Positions 47,581 through 58,119 of a DNA stretch of 64,000 bases are shown here, piece after piece. The notes under the pieces were generated by a model. It ran no database searches. It was not told where the DNA came from and saw only the letters and a list, made by a program, of their open reading frames with translations. The DNA lies in the NCBI GenBank assembly GCA_028023455.1, contig JAQFVV010012394.1:32702885-32766884 (forward strand), in the 5' to 3' direction. A program made the position numbers and the translations under genes. Source of the DNA: Epiperipatus broadwayi (Eukaryota > Onychophora > Udeonychophora > Euonychophora > Peripatidae). Within the stretch, counting starts at the first letter, position 1. Every line of letters starts with the position of its first letter.

Positions 47581-47769
47581 TCATTCATTAGACTAAAGAT
47601 TATCCACTTAATGAATAATATTTCTGCAGTGTAATTTTATTTCACCACTCTCATGCAAAATGTTAAAAGGGAAGAGAAATCAGGATTACCTTGCATGAGA
47701 GTAATGTAATGAAAATTACACTATGGAAATGTTATTCATTTAGTGGATTATCTCTAGTCTAATGAATGG
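47581..47769. mobile_element. Fold-back element, family D
   Basis: Arms of about 80 bp (47581-47660 and 47690-47769) are inverted copies: TCATTCATTAGACTAAAGAT pairs with ATCTCTAGTCTAATGAATG, and CACTCTCATGCA with TGCATGAGAGT. A 30-bp spacer contains GTTAAAAGGGAAGAGAAATC. The inner tip motif is also the terminus of the longer family D repeats at 19840, 26205 and 47875. Confidence 0.85.
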
Positions 47770-47874
47770 TTTGTGTCAATGTTGTGAGGGCAGTAAGTTA
47801 AATACTTGTCAATTAAACTGTAATAATTAATTGTTTATATATATATACCGAACAATGCTAAAGATATGTGTGTG

Positions 47875-48070
47875 AGATTGTGATCTTGATCAACTGATGA
47901 GTGCTAGTTCAGCATGAAATGTATATCATAGAGATTATACATCTTTTTCACATGTGTTTGATCATATGTTTATGATTACATCCCTTCACAAAGTACTACA
48001 AGCAGATAGAAAACAGTCCTTAACTTATATGAGAATGGTGTAGTGAAAATTATACTGTATGAATATTAAA
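47875..48070 (+). repeat. Repeat family D, long form
   Basis: AACTGATGAGTGCTAGTTCA, TTATACATCTTTTTCACATG, GATCATATGTTTATGATTAC and GAGAATGGTGTAGTGAAAAT occur in order, parallel to 19840-20012 and 26205-26400. Confidence 0.8.
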
Positions 48071-48403
48071 CAATTACAGACACTTGAAATAAAAAATGTT
48101 TAGACCATACCAGATTTTAAAGTTAGATTAAGTTAAAAATAACTCTAATTATTGTACCTATATGTGTATATTTATTAGAATTATATTATTTAGAACTACT
48201 TCTAAGCAGTACGTAACTTTTACAAAACTTTTATTTACAGTAATCCCCCTTTAAAACTTATTTAACTTATTTTAACATTATATATAAATTTATAAAACTA
48301 TCTAAAAAAATTTTAGCTAATTATTGAGCTATAAAATGCAAGTTAATACAAATTTAAAGAGACAAAGGTTATTAAGAAAGGTAAAAGGTGGCTGGAGGAC
48401 TCC

Positions 48404-48535
48404 ATTAGATCTTAAGATCTAGGTGCAGTGCTCTCAGATACAAAGCTCTTCACTGATGAAAGCTGCAAGCTAGAAACTGGTCTGGGAATGTTGGATGAGG
48501 AAGCACTCGATAGGAATTTTATGCACAAATTTGTA
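48404..48535 (+). repeat. Fold-back family A, half element
   Basis: CTTAAGATCTAGGTGCAGTG, CTCTCAGATACAAAGCTCTT, CACTGATGAAAGCTGCAAGC and AGAAACTGGTCTGGGAATGT match one interior arm of 50319-50735. The terminal parts are missing. Confidence 0.8.
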
Positions 48536-48656
48536 ATTTAATTTTGACAAGTGATTTAATTGATGTATTTATTTTAATAAATTGAATAAATTGTTTTTCT
48601 CTTCACCAATAAAAATTTGTAATTATAAATATGCAATTTTTTTTTGCATGCGTTAT

Positions 48657-49312
48657 TGAAGCTGTAATTATACTATAATGTTTAATATGCCTGCTTAGTG
48701 CTTTCGATATTTAGTATTTAAATCTCATACTCGAATGAAAACTGTTGTAATTTATTGTACACATATGCAAATGAGCTTGAATTTTTAATTAGTTAGTCCA
48801 TTGTTTGGAGAGAGCAAAGCATGCCTCTCTTCTATTAATGGCACTGAGATCATTTGCTATGTAAAAAGATTCTTTGACTTTTCTTTTGGCATCACTCTTC
48901 TCTGTGCAAATTATTTGGGCAGAACTGGGTTCAAATACATGGCCTGTAGCTGCTTAGTGATCCCAGAAGATTGATGTTCCTTCATTTTTATTTTTAACCA
49001 CCAAGCAGCTACAGGCCATGTATTCGAATCCCAGTTATGCCCAAATAATTTGCACAGAAAAGAGTGATGCCAAAAGAAAAGTCAAAGAAGCTTTTTACAT
49101 AGCAATTGATCTCAGTGCAATTAATAGAAGAGAGGCATGCTTTGCTTTCTCCAAACAATGGACTAACTAATTAAAAATTCAAGCTCATTTGCATATGTGT
49201 ACAATAAATCACAACAGTCTTCATTCGTAAAGCTATGAGAATGAGATTTAAATACTAAATCTCTAAACCGCTAAGAAGGCATATTAAACATTATAGTATA
49301 ACTACAGCTTCA
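48657..49312. mobile_element. Large palindrome: head-to-head SINE-like pair, family E
   Basis: Left arm 48657-48959 and right arm 49000-49312 (about 305-313 bp each) are inverted copies with only scattered differences. TGAAGCTGTAATTATACTAT pairs with ATAGTATAACTACAGCTTCA, and GGCCTGTAGCTGCTTAGTG pairs with CACCAAGCAGCTACAGGCC. The 40-base centre is unrelated. Next to the centre each arm carries a B-box-like GTATTCGAATCCCAG or its inverse, suggesting two tRNA-derived SINEs joined head to head. A transcript would fold into a hairpin of about 300 bp. Confidence 0.85.
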
Positions 49313-49518
49313 CTAATATATTGACTGTTCTTGGGATTAGATATAATATATTTTTAATAAATTTAAAGTTCATAGCTAAAGTTAAAACATAATAATTTTA
49401 ATGTTTTCATTTTATTTTGTAATGTATATATATAAATATTTATTACTTTATTACAGTTTTACAGAAATATTACCAGATTTACCATTTCCTTTATTTTGCT
49501 GTAATATCTTATGTAAAT

Positions 49519-49780
49519 CCAATTTATCCACCATTTTGAACACTTTTTAGCAAAAAAAAACCTTTTTTTGTACCTATATAATACACAATCTTACATTTCA
49601 GCTATCCTGATGTCTTTTTCATAGCCAATTTTGTTTTAATTTTTTTCAAAAAATGTTTTTTTTTAAAGTAATATTGGCTCTGAAGAAGACTGCAGGATAG
49701 TCGAAATCTAAGATTGTGTATGCATATAGGTACAATAAAAAAAATGTTGTTAAAAAGTATTCAAAATACGGAATAAATTG
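49519..49780. mobile_element. Fold-back element, family F, with hammerhead-like motif
   Basis: Inverted arms: CAATTTATCCACCATTTTGA with ACACTTTTTAGCAAA (from 49519) pairs with TTAAAAAGTATTCAAAATAC with GGAATAAATTG (to 49780). GTACCTATATAATACACAAT pairs with ATTGTGTATGCATATAGGTAC. Toward the centre, 49680-49707 carries CTGAAGA, AGACTGCAGGATAGTC, GAAAT, and the left arm carries its decayed inverse. Same termini as 57353-57562. Confidence 0.85.
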
Positions 49781-50318
49781 CATTTATTACAATTTTATTT
49801 TTTTAATAACAGCTTATTTGAAAATTATCACCAATACAAACAAAAAAACAACAACAACTACAATATCAAAATAATAAGGGGCATATTGCCGACTGATTTA
49901 TTATTAAATATCCAATGTAGTTCATAATAGAAAAAAATATATTTACTACCTGATTGTAAAGTGTTTAATTTATTATATGAAATAGTTTTGATTGCTTTTA
50001 TAGTATAGTTTACAATTTTGATTTACTGCTGATATAAAGTATAGTGGTTATTGTTGGAATGTTTGTGAGCACCCTTCACCATCTGTAGACTTTTAGTCTG
50101 ATAACTTTATAAATCAGATGTAAAACAAGCTACCAAATGGATTCACAGTAGAAAAATAATGGAAACAGCAGAATTTATATTACAAACAACATCACATGAC
50201 ATTCTCATATGCTTTCAACAGCAATTGCATCAGCCTACTCTAGATCCACCAGATGTTTGAATAATCAATGTGTTACCAGATGCTATAGTGTTATCTAATC
50301 TGTCCTGTAAACCACAAA

Positions 50319-50735
50319 ACATCACATGATCACCATTTCTTATATTTGCTCATAATTGTTATTTAATAGGCAAAACTCTCCATACAGTAATGTCATTCAG
50401 TGCAAACCAGAGTAATCAGTGGATTCCAGAGATCTTGTGCATAAAATCCCCGTCTAGCACCTACTCCTCCAATATCCGCAGACCAGTTTCTGGCTTGTGA
50501 TCTTTGTCAGTGAAGAGCCTTGGATCTGAAAGTACTGCACCTAAGGTACAGGTGCGGTGCTCTCAGATCCAAGACTTCTCACTGACGAAGACCACAAGCC
50601 AGAAACTAGTCTACAGATATTGGATGATTATGCACTAGATAAGGATTTTATGCACAAGTCTTATGGAAGCCATTGATTACTCTGGCTTGCACTGAGTGGC
50701 ACTACTGTATGGTAAGTTTTGCCTGTTTTAAATCT
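50319..50735. mobile_element. Fold-back element, family A (best copy)
   Basis: Two arms of about 170 bp (50374-50546 and 50553-50727) are inverted copies around a seven-base centre. The tips AGGCAAAACT / AGTTTTGCCT pair, as do ATTCAGTGCAAACCAGAGTA / TACTCTGGCTTGCACTGAGT and GGATCTGAAAGTACTGCACC / GGTGCGGTGCTCTCAGATCC. Outside the left tip, ACATCACATGATCACCATTT is not inverted but is present next to the 32.8, 24.8 and 9.7 kb copies, so it belongs to the element. Non-coding. Confidence 0.88.
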
Positions 50736-50989
50736 GTAATTTGAAAACTGATCTATTTGGGGCTTTTGATTTTGCCTGTGCAGACTAGGATTGAATGATG
50801 GATTTAATGCTTTTATTAATCTTTCCATTCAAAAGGCACAAATAGCCCCACTCCAAACTGAGGTTGTTTAAATATATAGAATTTGACCTTGTGTCAGATG
50901 TATATAACTAAATAAATGAGTTATTGTGAAACTTCAGGGTATTTTTTAAATTTAGATTAGTTGCTCAAATAAGCCTTATAAGTTAAAAA

Positions 50990-51190
50990 ATTGGCTTCTG
51001 AGTCCATTGATCATTCAAACCTCCAGGAGTAGCTTTAGGGTAGGGTGAAGAGAATTGATCTTGGAAGCATATGAGTGATAATAAAGCACTATACCATCTG
51101 GGGTCCATTAGTTATTCAATCTTAAATGAAATTGGTTCTAGAGTAGGTTGAAGAGAATATCTCTTGGAAGCAATGTTCAGATAACATTAT
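50990..51190 (+). repeat. Short diverged direct duplication
   Basis: GTCCATTGATCATTCAA ... GGTAGGGTGAAGAGAATT ... TCTTGGAAGCA (about 51002-51072) recurs as GTCCATTAGTTATTCAA ... GTAGGTTGAAGAGAATA ... TCTTGGAAGCA (about 51102-51172), a period of about 100 bp. Function unknown. Confidence 0.6.
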
Positions 51191-51639
51191 TTTCTGCCGT
51201 TTGATATTGGTTCAAATATTATGTATAGTTTTTAATGCAAATAGTATTTTTTATCATCTCTCTGTTTTTTTTGTATTTCTTATTCATCTTTTTATTTTTC
51301 TACTATCTTCAGTCCCACAAATGACTTTCCAAGTGTTTTTTTTTACATAATTTCAGGCGTGACATTCACTTATTTGTATGCAAATATGTAGAAAAAGAGC
51401 TTTCTGGAATAATGATTAAAATATCAACCTGCCTTATTATGACCCAAGTTTAAATCAGCTAAATTAATCTTGAAATTGCCTGGAATAAATTTGTGCAATG
51501 TCTAGTGTTAAAGTTTCATGGGTCATACCCAACTCTATTGCATTCATCAATCAAACTTCTTATGAACTCCTAGCAATAAAATCTCCTGATTATTATTATT
51601 TTTAAAAGTATTTTTTAAGTTATATCATATAATACTAAA

Positions 51640-51985
51640 TCATTCATGCACTTTACTACTGTTACACAATGCTTTATTTACCACCCTCTTTTACAGTTTT
51701 GATTGCCCCAGAAATCTTCTTCAGAACTTTTATATCTCCTAACTTCAACTGCTAGATTCAATTATCCATGCACTTTATTACTGTTACTCAATACTTTATT
51801 TACCACCCTCTTTTACAGTTTACAGTTTCGATTGCTCCAGCAATCTTCTTCAGAACTTTTATATCTCCTAACTTTAACTACTAAATTCAATCAAAATTTA
51901 AATTTAGCAGTTGAAGTTAGGTGATATAAAAGTTCTAAAGAAGATTGCTGAGGCAATTGAAACTGTAAACTGTAAAAGAGGGCAT
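51640..51985. repeat. 122-bp duplication plus inverted copy with hammerhead-like motifs (family H)
   Basis: A unit starting CATGCACTTTACTACTGTTA (51645) repeats at 51767 (CATGCACTTTATTACTGTTA). Each contains TTTATTTACCACCCTC, then the motif read on the minus strand (51724-51696; 51853-51825). An inverted third copy carries it on the plus strand at 51935-51963 (CTAAAGA ... GAAAC). In the 51825-51853 copy the middle is GATTGC-TGGA-GCAATC, a perfect six-pair hairpin. Confidence 0.82.
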
Positions 51986-52929
51986 GGATGATTTAGTATT
52001 ATATGATATGCATTTGATAATGCAATAAGACTAGTTATTATTTTTTAAGTTCAGACGTAGAATTTTTTTCTTAAATAAGTGACCATATCCATCCTTTCTA
52101 GTCAACTAATTTTGGTTAGAAAATGGGTATCCAGGTATTATTAGCCAGCAAGTAAAGGCTAATATGGCTATTAATGCACTGTATGGAAAACAATTTTTAA
52201 GTAGGATTTTCTCACAACCTCATTCACTAGTAGAGATGATGACTCATCCCAAGGGCAAGTGATTCCATCATTTAAAGTTATTGTGGATATGAAAGTATAT
52301 AATGTCTTTGGCACCATGAGATTAACAATGGAATGAGGTTTACTAGATTAGAATTTTTCAGTTGTGATCATACACATGTAAATACAATTGTGAGGTTGGA
52401 TTTGTTTACTGAAGATCTGCTCAGAAAAAGATTGATGTTTGAGTAGGAATATTTAGTAAATTAGTCAGCTTGAAAAGGTGCAAAAATGTACTTGGATATT
52501 GAACTGCCTCTGAGAATCCAATGTGATGTGACTGCTTTTAATAAGTTGAAAAAATGTTTTATCGCAGTGAAATAACTGCTGTGATTAAATTAGCTGCCTA
52601 GAGAGCTTATAAATATTATCTCATTTATTGTATGAAAATAAGACTTTAGACACTCCAATGTAACATTAAAGTGTCTTTAGAAACCCTAATGTAAACATTA
52701 AGGTGTTAAAGTCACTATCTTGTGTGTGGTTTGTGAGGTCCCTCTATTGGCAAAATAATATTGATTCACTATTAGAAATTTTAAGGTGCATTCATTACAG
52801 GTTAAAGCCTGTTTTAGTGTTTAAAAATAGACTGTAAAATTTTAAAATATAATAGCAAGATCATAAATCTAATCATTGTTCTTCTATTTGGTTGATGTGA
52901 ATCTATAGAATCCATTATCGTAAAATCAT

Positions 52930-53120
52930 ATCTTCTTGGCTTAGATATGGAAAATAAGTGAAAAATATAGGATTTTCTACAAGATTATTTTACGATAAAT
53001 TTGAACTGGTTTTCATGGGAGAAACAAACCCTATTTTTGTTATAAAGTTAATCTCAAAGACATTCTAAAAAGGGCAATTTGGTATAAAAGGAGTTGAATA
53101 TCAATGGACAGAATATTGAA
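52930..53120 (+). mobile_element. APE-type LINE, degraded C-terminal fragment
   Basis: GGTTTTCATGGGAGAAACAA and AAGTTAATCTCAAAGACATT with CTAAAAAGG match the nucleotide pattern of the terminal KDYSKDILKK block of the 13.2-15.0 kb and 35.9-36.9 kb copies. Short and out of frame. Confidence 0.5.
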
Positions 53121-54530
53121 CCAGTGTGTTCTAATATTAGCTTATTTATGATTCACGGATTATATTATCATTTATTACTTTTATGTTTTCTTTCTTTTTT
53201 GGAAATGGAATGTTTATAATTATTTGTGAATAAATTATGATTTAAGAATTCTCTACCTACCAAACGTGTGTCAACCCCTAAATAACCCTAAAACTATTTG
53301 TTTAGCAAAATCCGAAAAAATCATTAGGTCAATTAACATTGGATGATGTACATCTTTCATTTTTTTGTAATTTATTTCACATGAACTTTAATATTTAATA
53401 TTTCGCAAGGCAAGCGCACATACGCGTACGAATAAATCTTTACATATGCTCAATTCATTTTAAACTACTTTAACATATATTTATGTGTAAACACGTCATT
53501 CGAGTTTTATTTGATGGTAACTAAGAATAAAACTGTTTGCCGATGAATGTTAATCACGTGATATTTTTCTAAATTTATCGAAGTCTTCGAGAAATTCATT
53601 CATAGTTTGTAGAATATACAGTAGTTAAAAAACATTAAGAAAAAAAAAGTAATTAATAAATTAATGAAAATATATTAATATTTTTTAAATTAATGATTTA
53701 TTTTTTTGTTTTTATAAATATATGAGATAATGCGTTAATTTTAAAATAGCATTTCTAACATTTATTTTTACAATGTCAAAAAAATACAGATGTTAGATGT
53801 TTGAGATTAAAACCAAATATAAGTTCCAAATGGGCTATGCACGACCCCTCAAACAGATTCAGTCTTAGAAGGGTCAATGCCTAAAATAACTGAGGCGGAT
53901 AAGTATCGGTAACGTTTAAATATGAATAGATAATTGAATGGTTTTATTTCTCGATAGTTTATAAGAAATCTCATCGCGGAACTGACTGAATCGGAATCAA
54001 TCCTAGGATCTTACTAGATAATGGTGTAAATTAGGAGTTATTTAAAAAAGCAATAACGTTTAAGTTTTTAATTCAAAAACATTTAAAAGCTAGATCAGCC
54101 AGGTCAAGTCATTGTGATTTGTAGTTGTTATAAAATTTTGATTTTCTGTACCAGATAGATATTTTTTTGTGATCTTACTTACATTAGATAGTAATAATCA
54201 AATTGTTTTATTATAGGATAATGCATAAAAAATATATGCATTGAAAGTGTCATGTCTGAACCATAATTCATAGAGTTTACACTACAGAGGCTGCCATTTT
54301 ACCAATGCACCGAACAACAGATGACAATAATTATGTGATTTATAGTTTTAAAGATCATAAGAAATTTGGCTACTGGAAATAACAGAAATCTATGATACAT
54401 AAACATTGATCTTCAGTATCTAGTGTACTAAGCAACACATAGCAATAATCAAAAGGTTTATATCTCAGGAATTCATAAGAAGTTTGAACATTGCAAGTAC
54501 AGAGTGGAGCAAGGAATATCTATGGACCAG
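53120..54530. other. Lower-repeat, CpG-containing intergenic sequence
   Basis: CpGs cluster at 53400-53600 (CAAGCGCACATACGCGTACG) and 53880-54010 (GAGGCGGATAAGTATCGG, TCATCGCGGAACTG). A CACGTG E-box occurs near 53556. No long open frame or known family. Confidence 0.4.
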
Positions 54531-54552
54531 AAGCTATCAGTCAACCTGTCAT

Positions 54553-54652
54553 ATTTCACCTAGCCATCAAATAATGGACTAATCCAGATTCTATCTTATG
54601 TAGCTAAGATGGAATCTGGACTAGTCCATTATTTGAAGACAAGGTGAGGTAT
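54553..54652. repeat. Small fold-back element
   Basis: ATCAAATAATGGACTAATCC with AGATTCTATCTTA pairs with TAAGATGGAATCT with GGACTAGTCCATTATTTGA, making arms of about 42 bp with a short centre. A related end recurs near 54905-54925 (TTGAACTAGTCCATTATTTG) and 12000-12035. Confidence 0.75.
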
Positions 54653-54664
54653 GTTTAAAAAATG

Positions 54665-54818
54665 CTGACTATTTAATGCCAAATTCCCCATCCTTAATGG
54701 CAACATTTGGATTCAGTGAACATCTCACCTATTGGCCCATCCTGACTATTTAATGCCAAATTCCCCATCCTTAATGGCAACATTTGGATTCAGTGAACAT
54801 CTCACCTATTGGCCCATC
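54665..54818. repeat. Perfect 77-bp tandem duplication
   Basis: The 77-base unit beginning CTGACTATTTAATGCCAAAT (54665) is repeated without visible differences from 54742. It is the only error-free duplication noticed in a window of old repeats, so it is either very recent or an assembly artefact. Confidence 0.9.
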
Positions 54819-55334
54819 CTTACCATTAACTATGTGTTATCTATGTGTATATGCATAGGTTTATGATGATGAATGCTTAATCCAATCCAGATAAGAGGGA
54901 TTGAACTAGTCCATTATTTGAAAGCAAACTGAGATTCATGATTACTATTGTCTATATGCTACAACTTGAATTTGAATCTGGACCAGAAACTTTTTTTAAG
55001 ATTCTAATCAGACTTAGGTTTATTTTCAAATAAATCAATCTTAGCCAATCTAGACAAACATTTAATGCTGTTCAGAAAATGAGTTTCAAGCTATTCTTAG
55101 CATAATAAAAACAAAGAAGAATAAAAAAAAAGGCATTCAGTTTGTTATCAGATGCCTGTAGTTGTTAAAAACTAAGGATATCATAACATATAGAAAGTGA
55201 ATTGGCTTCAGATTTATATGCCTATACATGACTGTTAGCTAGAATTGAAAATATTTATATGATTTTCAGTTTGGACTAGTAGTTTGATAAATACATCAGA
55301 GAGATAAATGGTGGTTTCTAAAAGGAAAATACAT

Positions 55335-55465
55335 TAGATTCTAAAATTCCAGATGCACTGCTCCAATATACTGATGAAAACCATAAGCTTCAAATAAACC
55401 TGGGGATGCTGGGTAGACAGTGCAGGAGAGATATTTATTAAACACTATCATCTGGCATCTAAAAG
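55335..55465 (+). repeat. Fold-back family A, degraded copy
   Basis: TTCCAGATGCACTGCTCCAA, CTGATGAAAACCATAAGCTT, CCTGGGGATGCTGGGTAGAC and ATCATCTGGCATCTAAAAGT follow the block order of the family A interior and end. Confidence 0.6.
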
Positions 55466-55659
55466 TGGTGAGAGAAAAATGTATGTTGTCAAAGCAGCAA
55501 TAGCGATAACATCATGTAATAGTAATGAATATACACACAATAATATACATTATAGATAGAAGGTAAAACATACACACACATTATATCGATAATGCAATTT
55601 AATTTAAAACAAAGGTAAGTTTTAATAATATAGAATGAGTAAAATTTATGAACGCTTTA

Positions 55660-55880
55660 TCTCCACGAATGTAATGTATATATACAAATACACAAACTGT
55701 AGAAAGAGAAAAACTTTATTAACAATAAAAATACTGTAATATTTAGCATGCTTTTTGCAGAAAATTGTCATAGACGTAGCAATTATCTGTCGAATGCATC
55801 CTAAGCACTGCAGCATTTTTATTGTTAATAAAGCTTTGCTCTTAATACAGTTTATGTATTTGTGTATATAGTAATATAGA
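55660..55880. repeat. Imperfect inverted repeat
   Basis: ATATATACAAATACACAAAC ... AACTTTATTAACAATAAAAA (55677-55730) pairs roughly with TTTTTATTGTTAATAAAGCT ... ATGTATTTGTGTATAT (55815-55870). The open minus-strand stretch 55903-55646 spans it and is therefore unlikely to be a gene. Confidence 0.6.
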
Positions 55881-55899
55881 ATATTTATCCAAAATATAA

Positions 55900-57340
55900 A
55901 CAAAAATATAACTCATACAAATGCATTTTTGTTTCCCTTCTAAATTTTATAAAAAAGATTTATAAAGAAATTGATAATACTGTAGGTTTCTTGCAAAATA
56001 CTTAAAAAAAAAAAAAACTATTGTTAAAATTAATTAATAGTATTTTACTGAAAATCAGAACAAAACCGCACTCCCCCACAACCATTCTTTTAATACTTTG
56101 TTTGCCTTTTTACTCCGTTAATTACTGAACGGAAATTAGAAAAAAAACTTGAAAGCTTTAAGAGATTTAAAATAAAAGCTCTTAAAATACTTCAAAAATA
56201 AAACCAAGAAAATTACTGTACTCATATCTATATATTATAATTGCTATTAATCTTTTAGATAATCTTGTAATCAGCACACCCCTTTTCTATGGACCGTCTT
56301 TTATTTTTCAGATTTCTTGCTACAATTGCAGTTTTTAATAAAAAAAATCTTTTATTTTCCATTTTTTCAAATTTTATTTAAAGCATAAATTCAAAAAATG
56401 AAATTAATCTGAAAAGTAAAATCAAAATTTGCAAAAATAAAAAAAAATAAAAACAGAATCAAATAATTAAAAAGATAAACTATTTAAATAAAATCTAACA
56501 TAAATATAATTTATTTATTAACAAACAAACATTTAATAATTTTACAAAAAAGTTAATAATAGATAGATAAATAAATTTAATGTAAATTTAAAATTTTGTT
56601 TTTGTGATGAAAACAAATGATTGTGATTTTGATTACCAATACCTGTTAGTATCCAGGTACTTTAATTACAACTGTGCCTTCCTGTTAGTAACTTTTAAAA
56701 TTTTTTAAGTTATTTTCTGGCTTAAATTGCATACTGTCTAGAAATGCAATTGATTCCGGTTATTAAAGTGAATTTTTTTTGCTACACAATCAAAATAGAC
56801 TTGCATAAAAATCAATTAGAAGATTAGCCCTAAACATGTTAACATGAGTAATTAATTGCTATGATATTAAAATTATATATTCTGAGTAAATACAGTAATA
56901 GTAATAGAAAGAATGTTATATTTTTGCGTTTTTAATTTAACATTTTTACAATATAACTAACACAAGTAAAATAACTCTTCATTTGCATGCTAAGAGATAA
57001 TCAAACTAAAACTTCTTCATATTTAAAATAATAATAATCAAATTATACTATTCCATATAAAAATAGAAATTATTTTTCCTGATTATCTCAACCCTATATA
57101 CACTATAATCAATCAGTTCACTAAACAATATGTATTCTACTCTAATCAATGTTTATCAACAAAAAGTCAAATATTATACACTGTATACATTGAATGTGGG
57201 GTAAAGAGGCTTAGAACAAAATGTAGTGTAGTTCACAGATCCACTGTACATATATTTATAAAAATCTAAAACATAATTATAATTTCTAAAAGCATTTTTT
57301 ATTTGTTGTATATTAATAGAATAGTTCTATTTAGAGAGAA
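55900..57340. other. Intergenic, no gene seen
   Basis: Very AT-rich sequence with poly-A runs, no recognised repeat family and no coding signal. Confidence 0.45.
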
Positions 57341-57352
57341 AGAAAAATGGTA

Positions 57353-57562
57353 CAATTTATCCAAACTGCTTCAAACACTTTTTAGCAAAACTCTTTATTT
57401 ATGTTTCGACTGACCTGCAGTCTTCTTCAGAGCAAGTTTTTTTTTTGTTTTTTTTTATTTTATTTAGATCAAAACAAACTTGCTCTGAAGAAGACTGCAG
57501 GTCAGTTGAAACGTAAATAAAGAGTTTTGCTAAAAAGTGTTTGAAGCGGTTTGGATAAATTG
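57353..57562. mobile_element. Fold-back element, family F (best copy), with two hammerhead-like motifs
   Basis: Arms 57353-57442 and 57475-57562 are almost perfect inverted copies around a T-rich centre. The termini are CAATTTATCCAAACTGCTTC and GAAGCGGTTTGGATAAATTG. Each arm holds the motif CTGAAGA, A, GACTG-CAGGT-CAGT(C/T), GAAAC (minus strand 57430-57403; plus strand 57485-57512). The left copy has a fully Watson-Crick GACTG/CAGTC stem. Confidence 0.9.
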
Positions 57563-57629
57563 CATTTATAGGATATTATGGCAAACATAAAGAAAAGTGT
57601 GATTTTGATCATATTTAAGAAAAAATGGT

Positions 57630-57680
57630 ACTTACGTATTAGTCCGGACACTTATGTATTAGTCCCAACACCATATAGTA
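57630..57680 (+). repeat. Short tandem ACTTA(C/T)GTATTAGTCC repeat
   Basis: ACTTACGTATTAGTCCGGAC is followed immediately by ACTTATGTATTAGTCCCAAC. The same core occurs near 17981 (ACGTATTGGTCCGG) beside the diverged tandem block. It is probably an end of a dispersed repeat. Confidence 0.55.
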
Positions 57681-57736
57681 ATTTTAATTATTGTAAATGC
57701 ATGTATATAAAGTGTATTATGATTAGAATTGTTTTG

Positions 57737-57830
57737 TTAAGCTTGTAGTTAAGACCTCTAGAGGTCCCTACCTTCACATTTTTCAAATGCACACACTTAA
57801 AGGTTTATTGCCTTAGTAAATATTATTTAC
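57737..57830 (+). repeat. Short stem-loop repeat, family N
   Basis: TTAAGCTTGTAGTTAAGACC, TCTAGAGGTCCCTACCTTCA, then AAAGGTTTATTGCCTTAGTA with AATATTATT, the same block order as 46965-47085. The inner GACCTCTAGAGGTC is a perfect 14-base palindrome. Confidence 0.8.
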
Positions 57831-58119
57831 ATTATTTTATAAAAAAAGTAACCAAATTATATATTGTTAAAAAATAAAATTGATTGATCAACTGAAACTA
57901 TTGTTGATCATAAAAATGTTTCAAATATTTTGTCAATTATGAAAGTCATGTGACATTTGAAAGCCAAACAGTCAATAAAGAATGGTTCTGAACAATTAAC
58001 AAAACTGAATTGTTTATTTGATCAATTTCATTTTTAGTACTTTCTAATTATTTTTAAATTAAAAAAACAATTTTAATTATAATACACTTTATACACATGC
58101 ATTTAAAATAATTGAAATG

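Noticed and set aside
55646-55903. 85-codon minus-strand ORF
   Set aside because: It spans an imperfect inverted repeat and is A/T-driven; no recognisable family.
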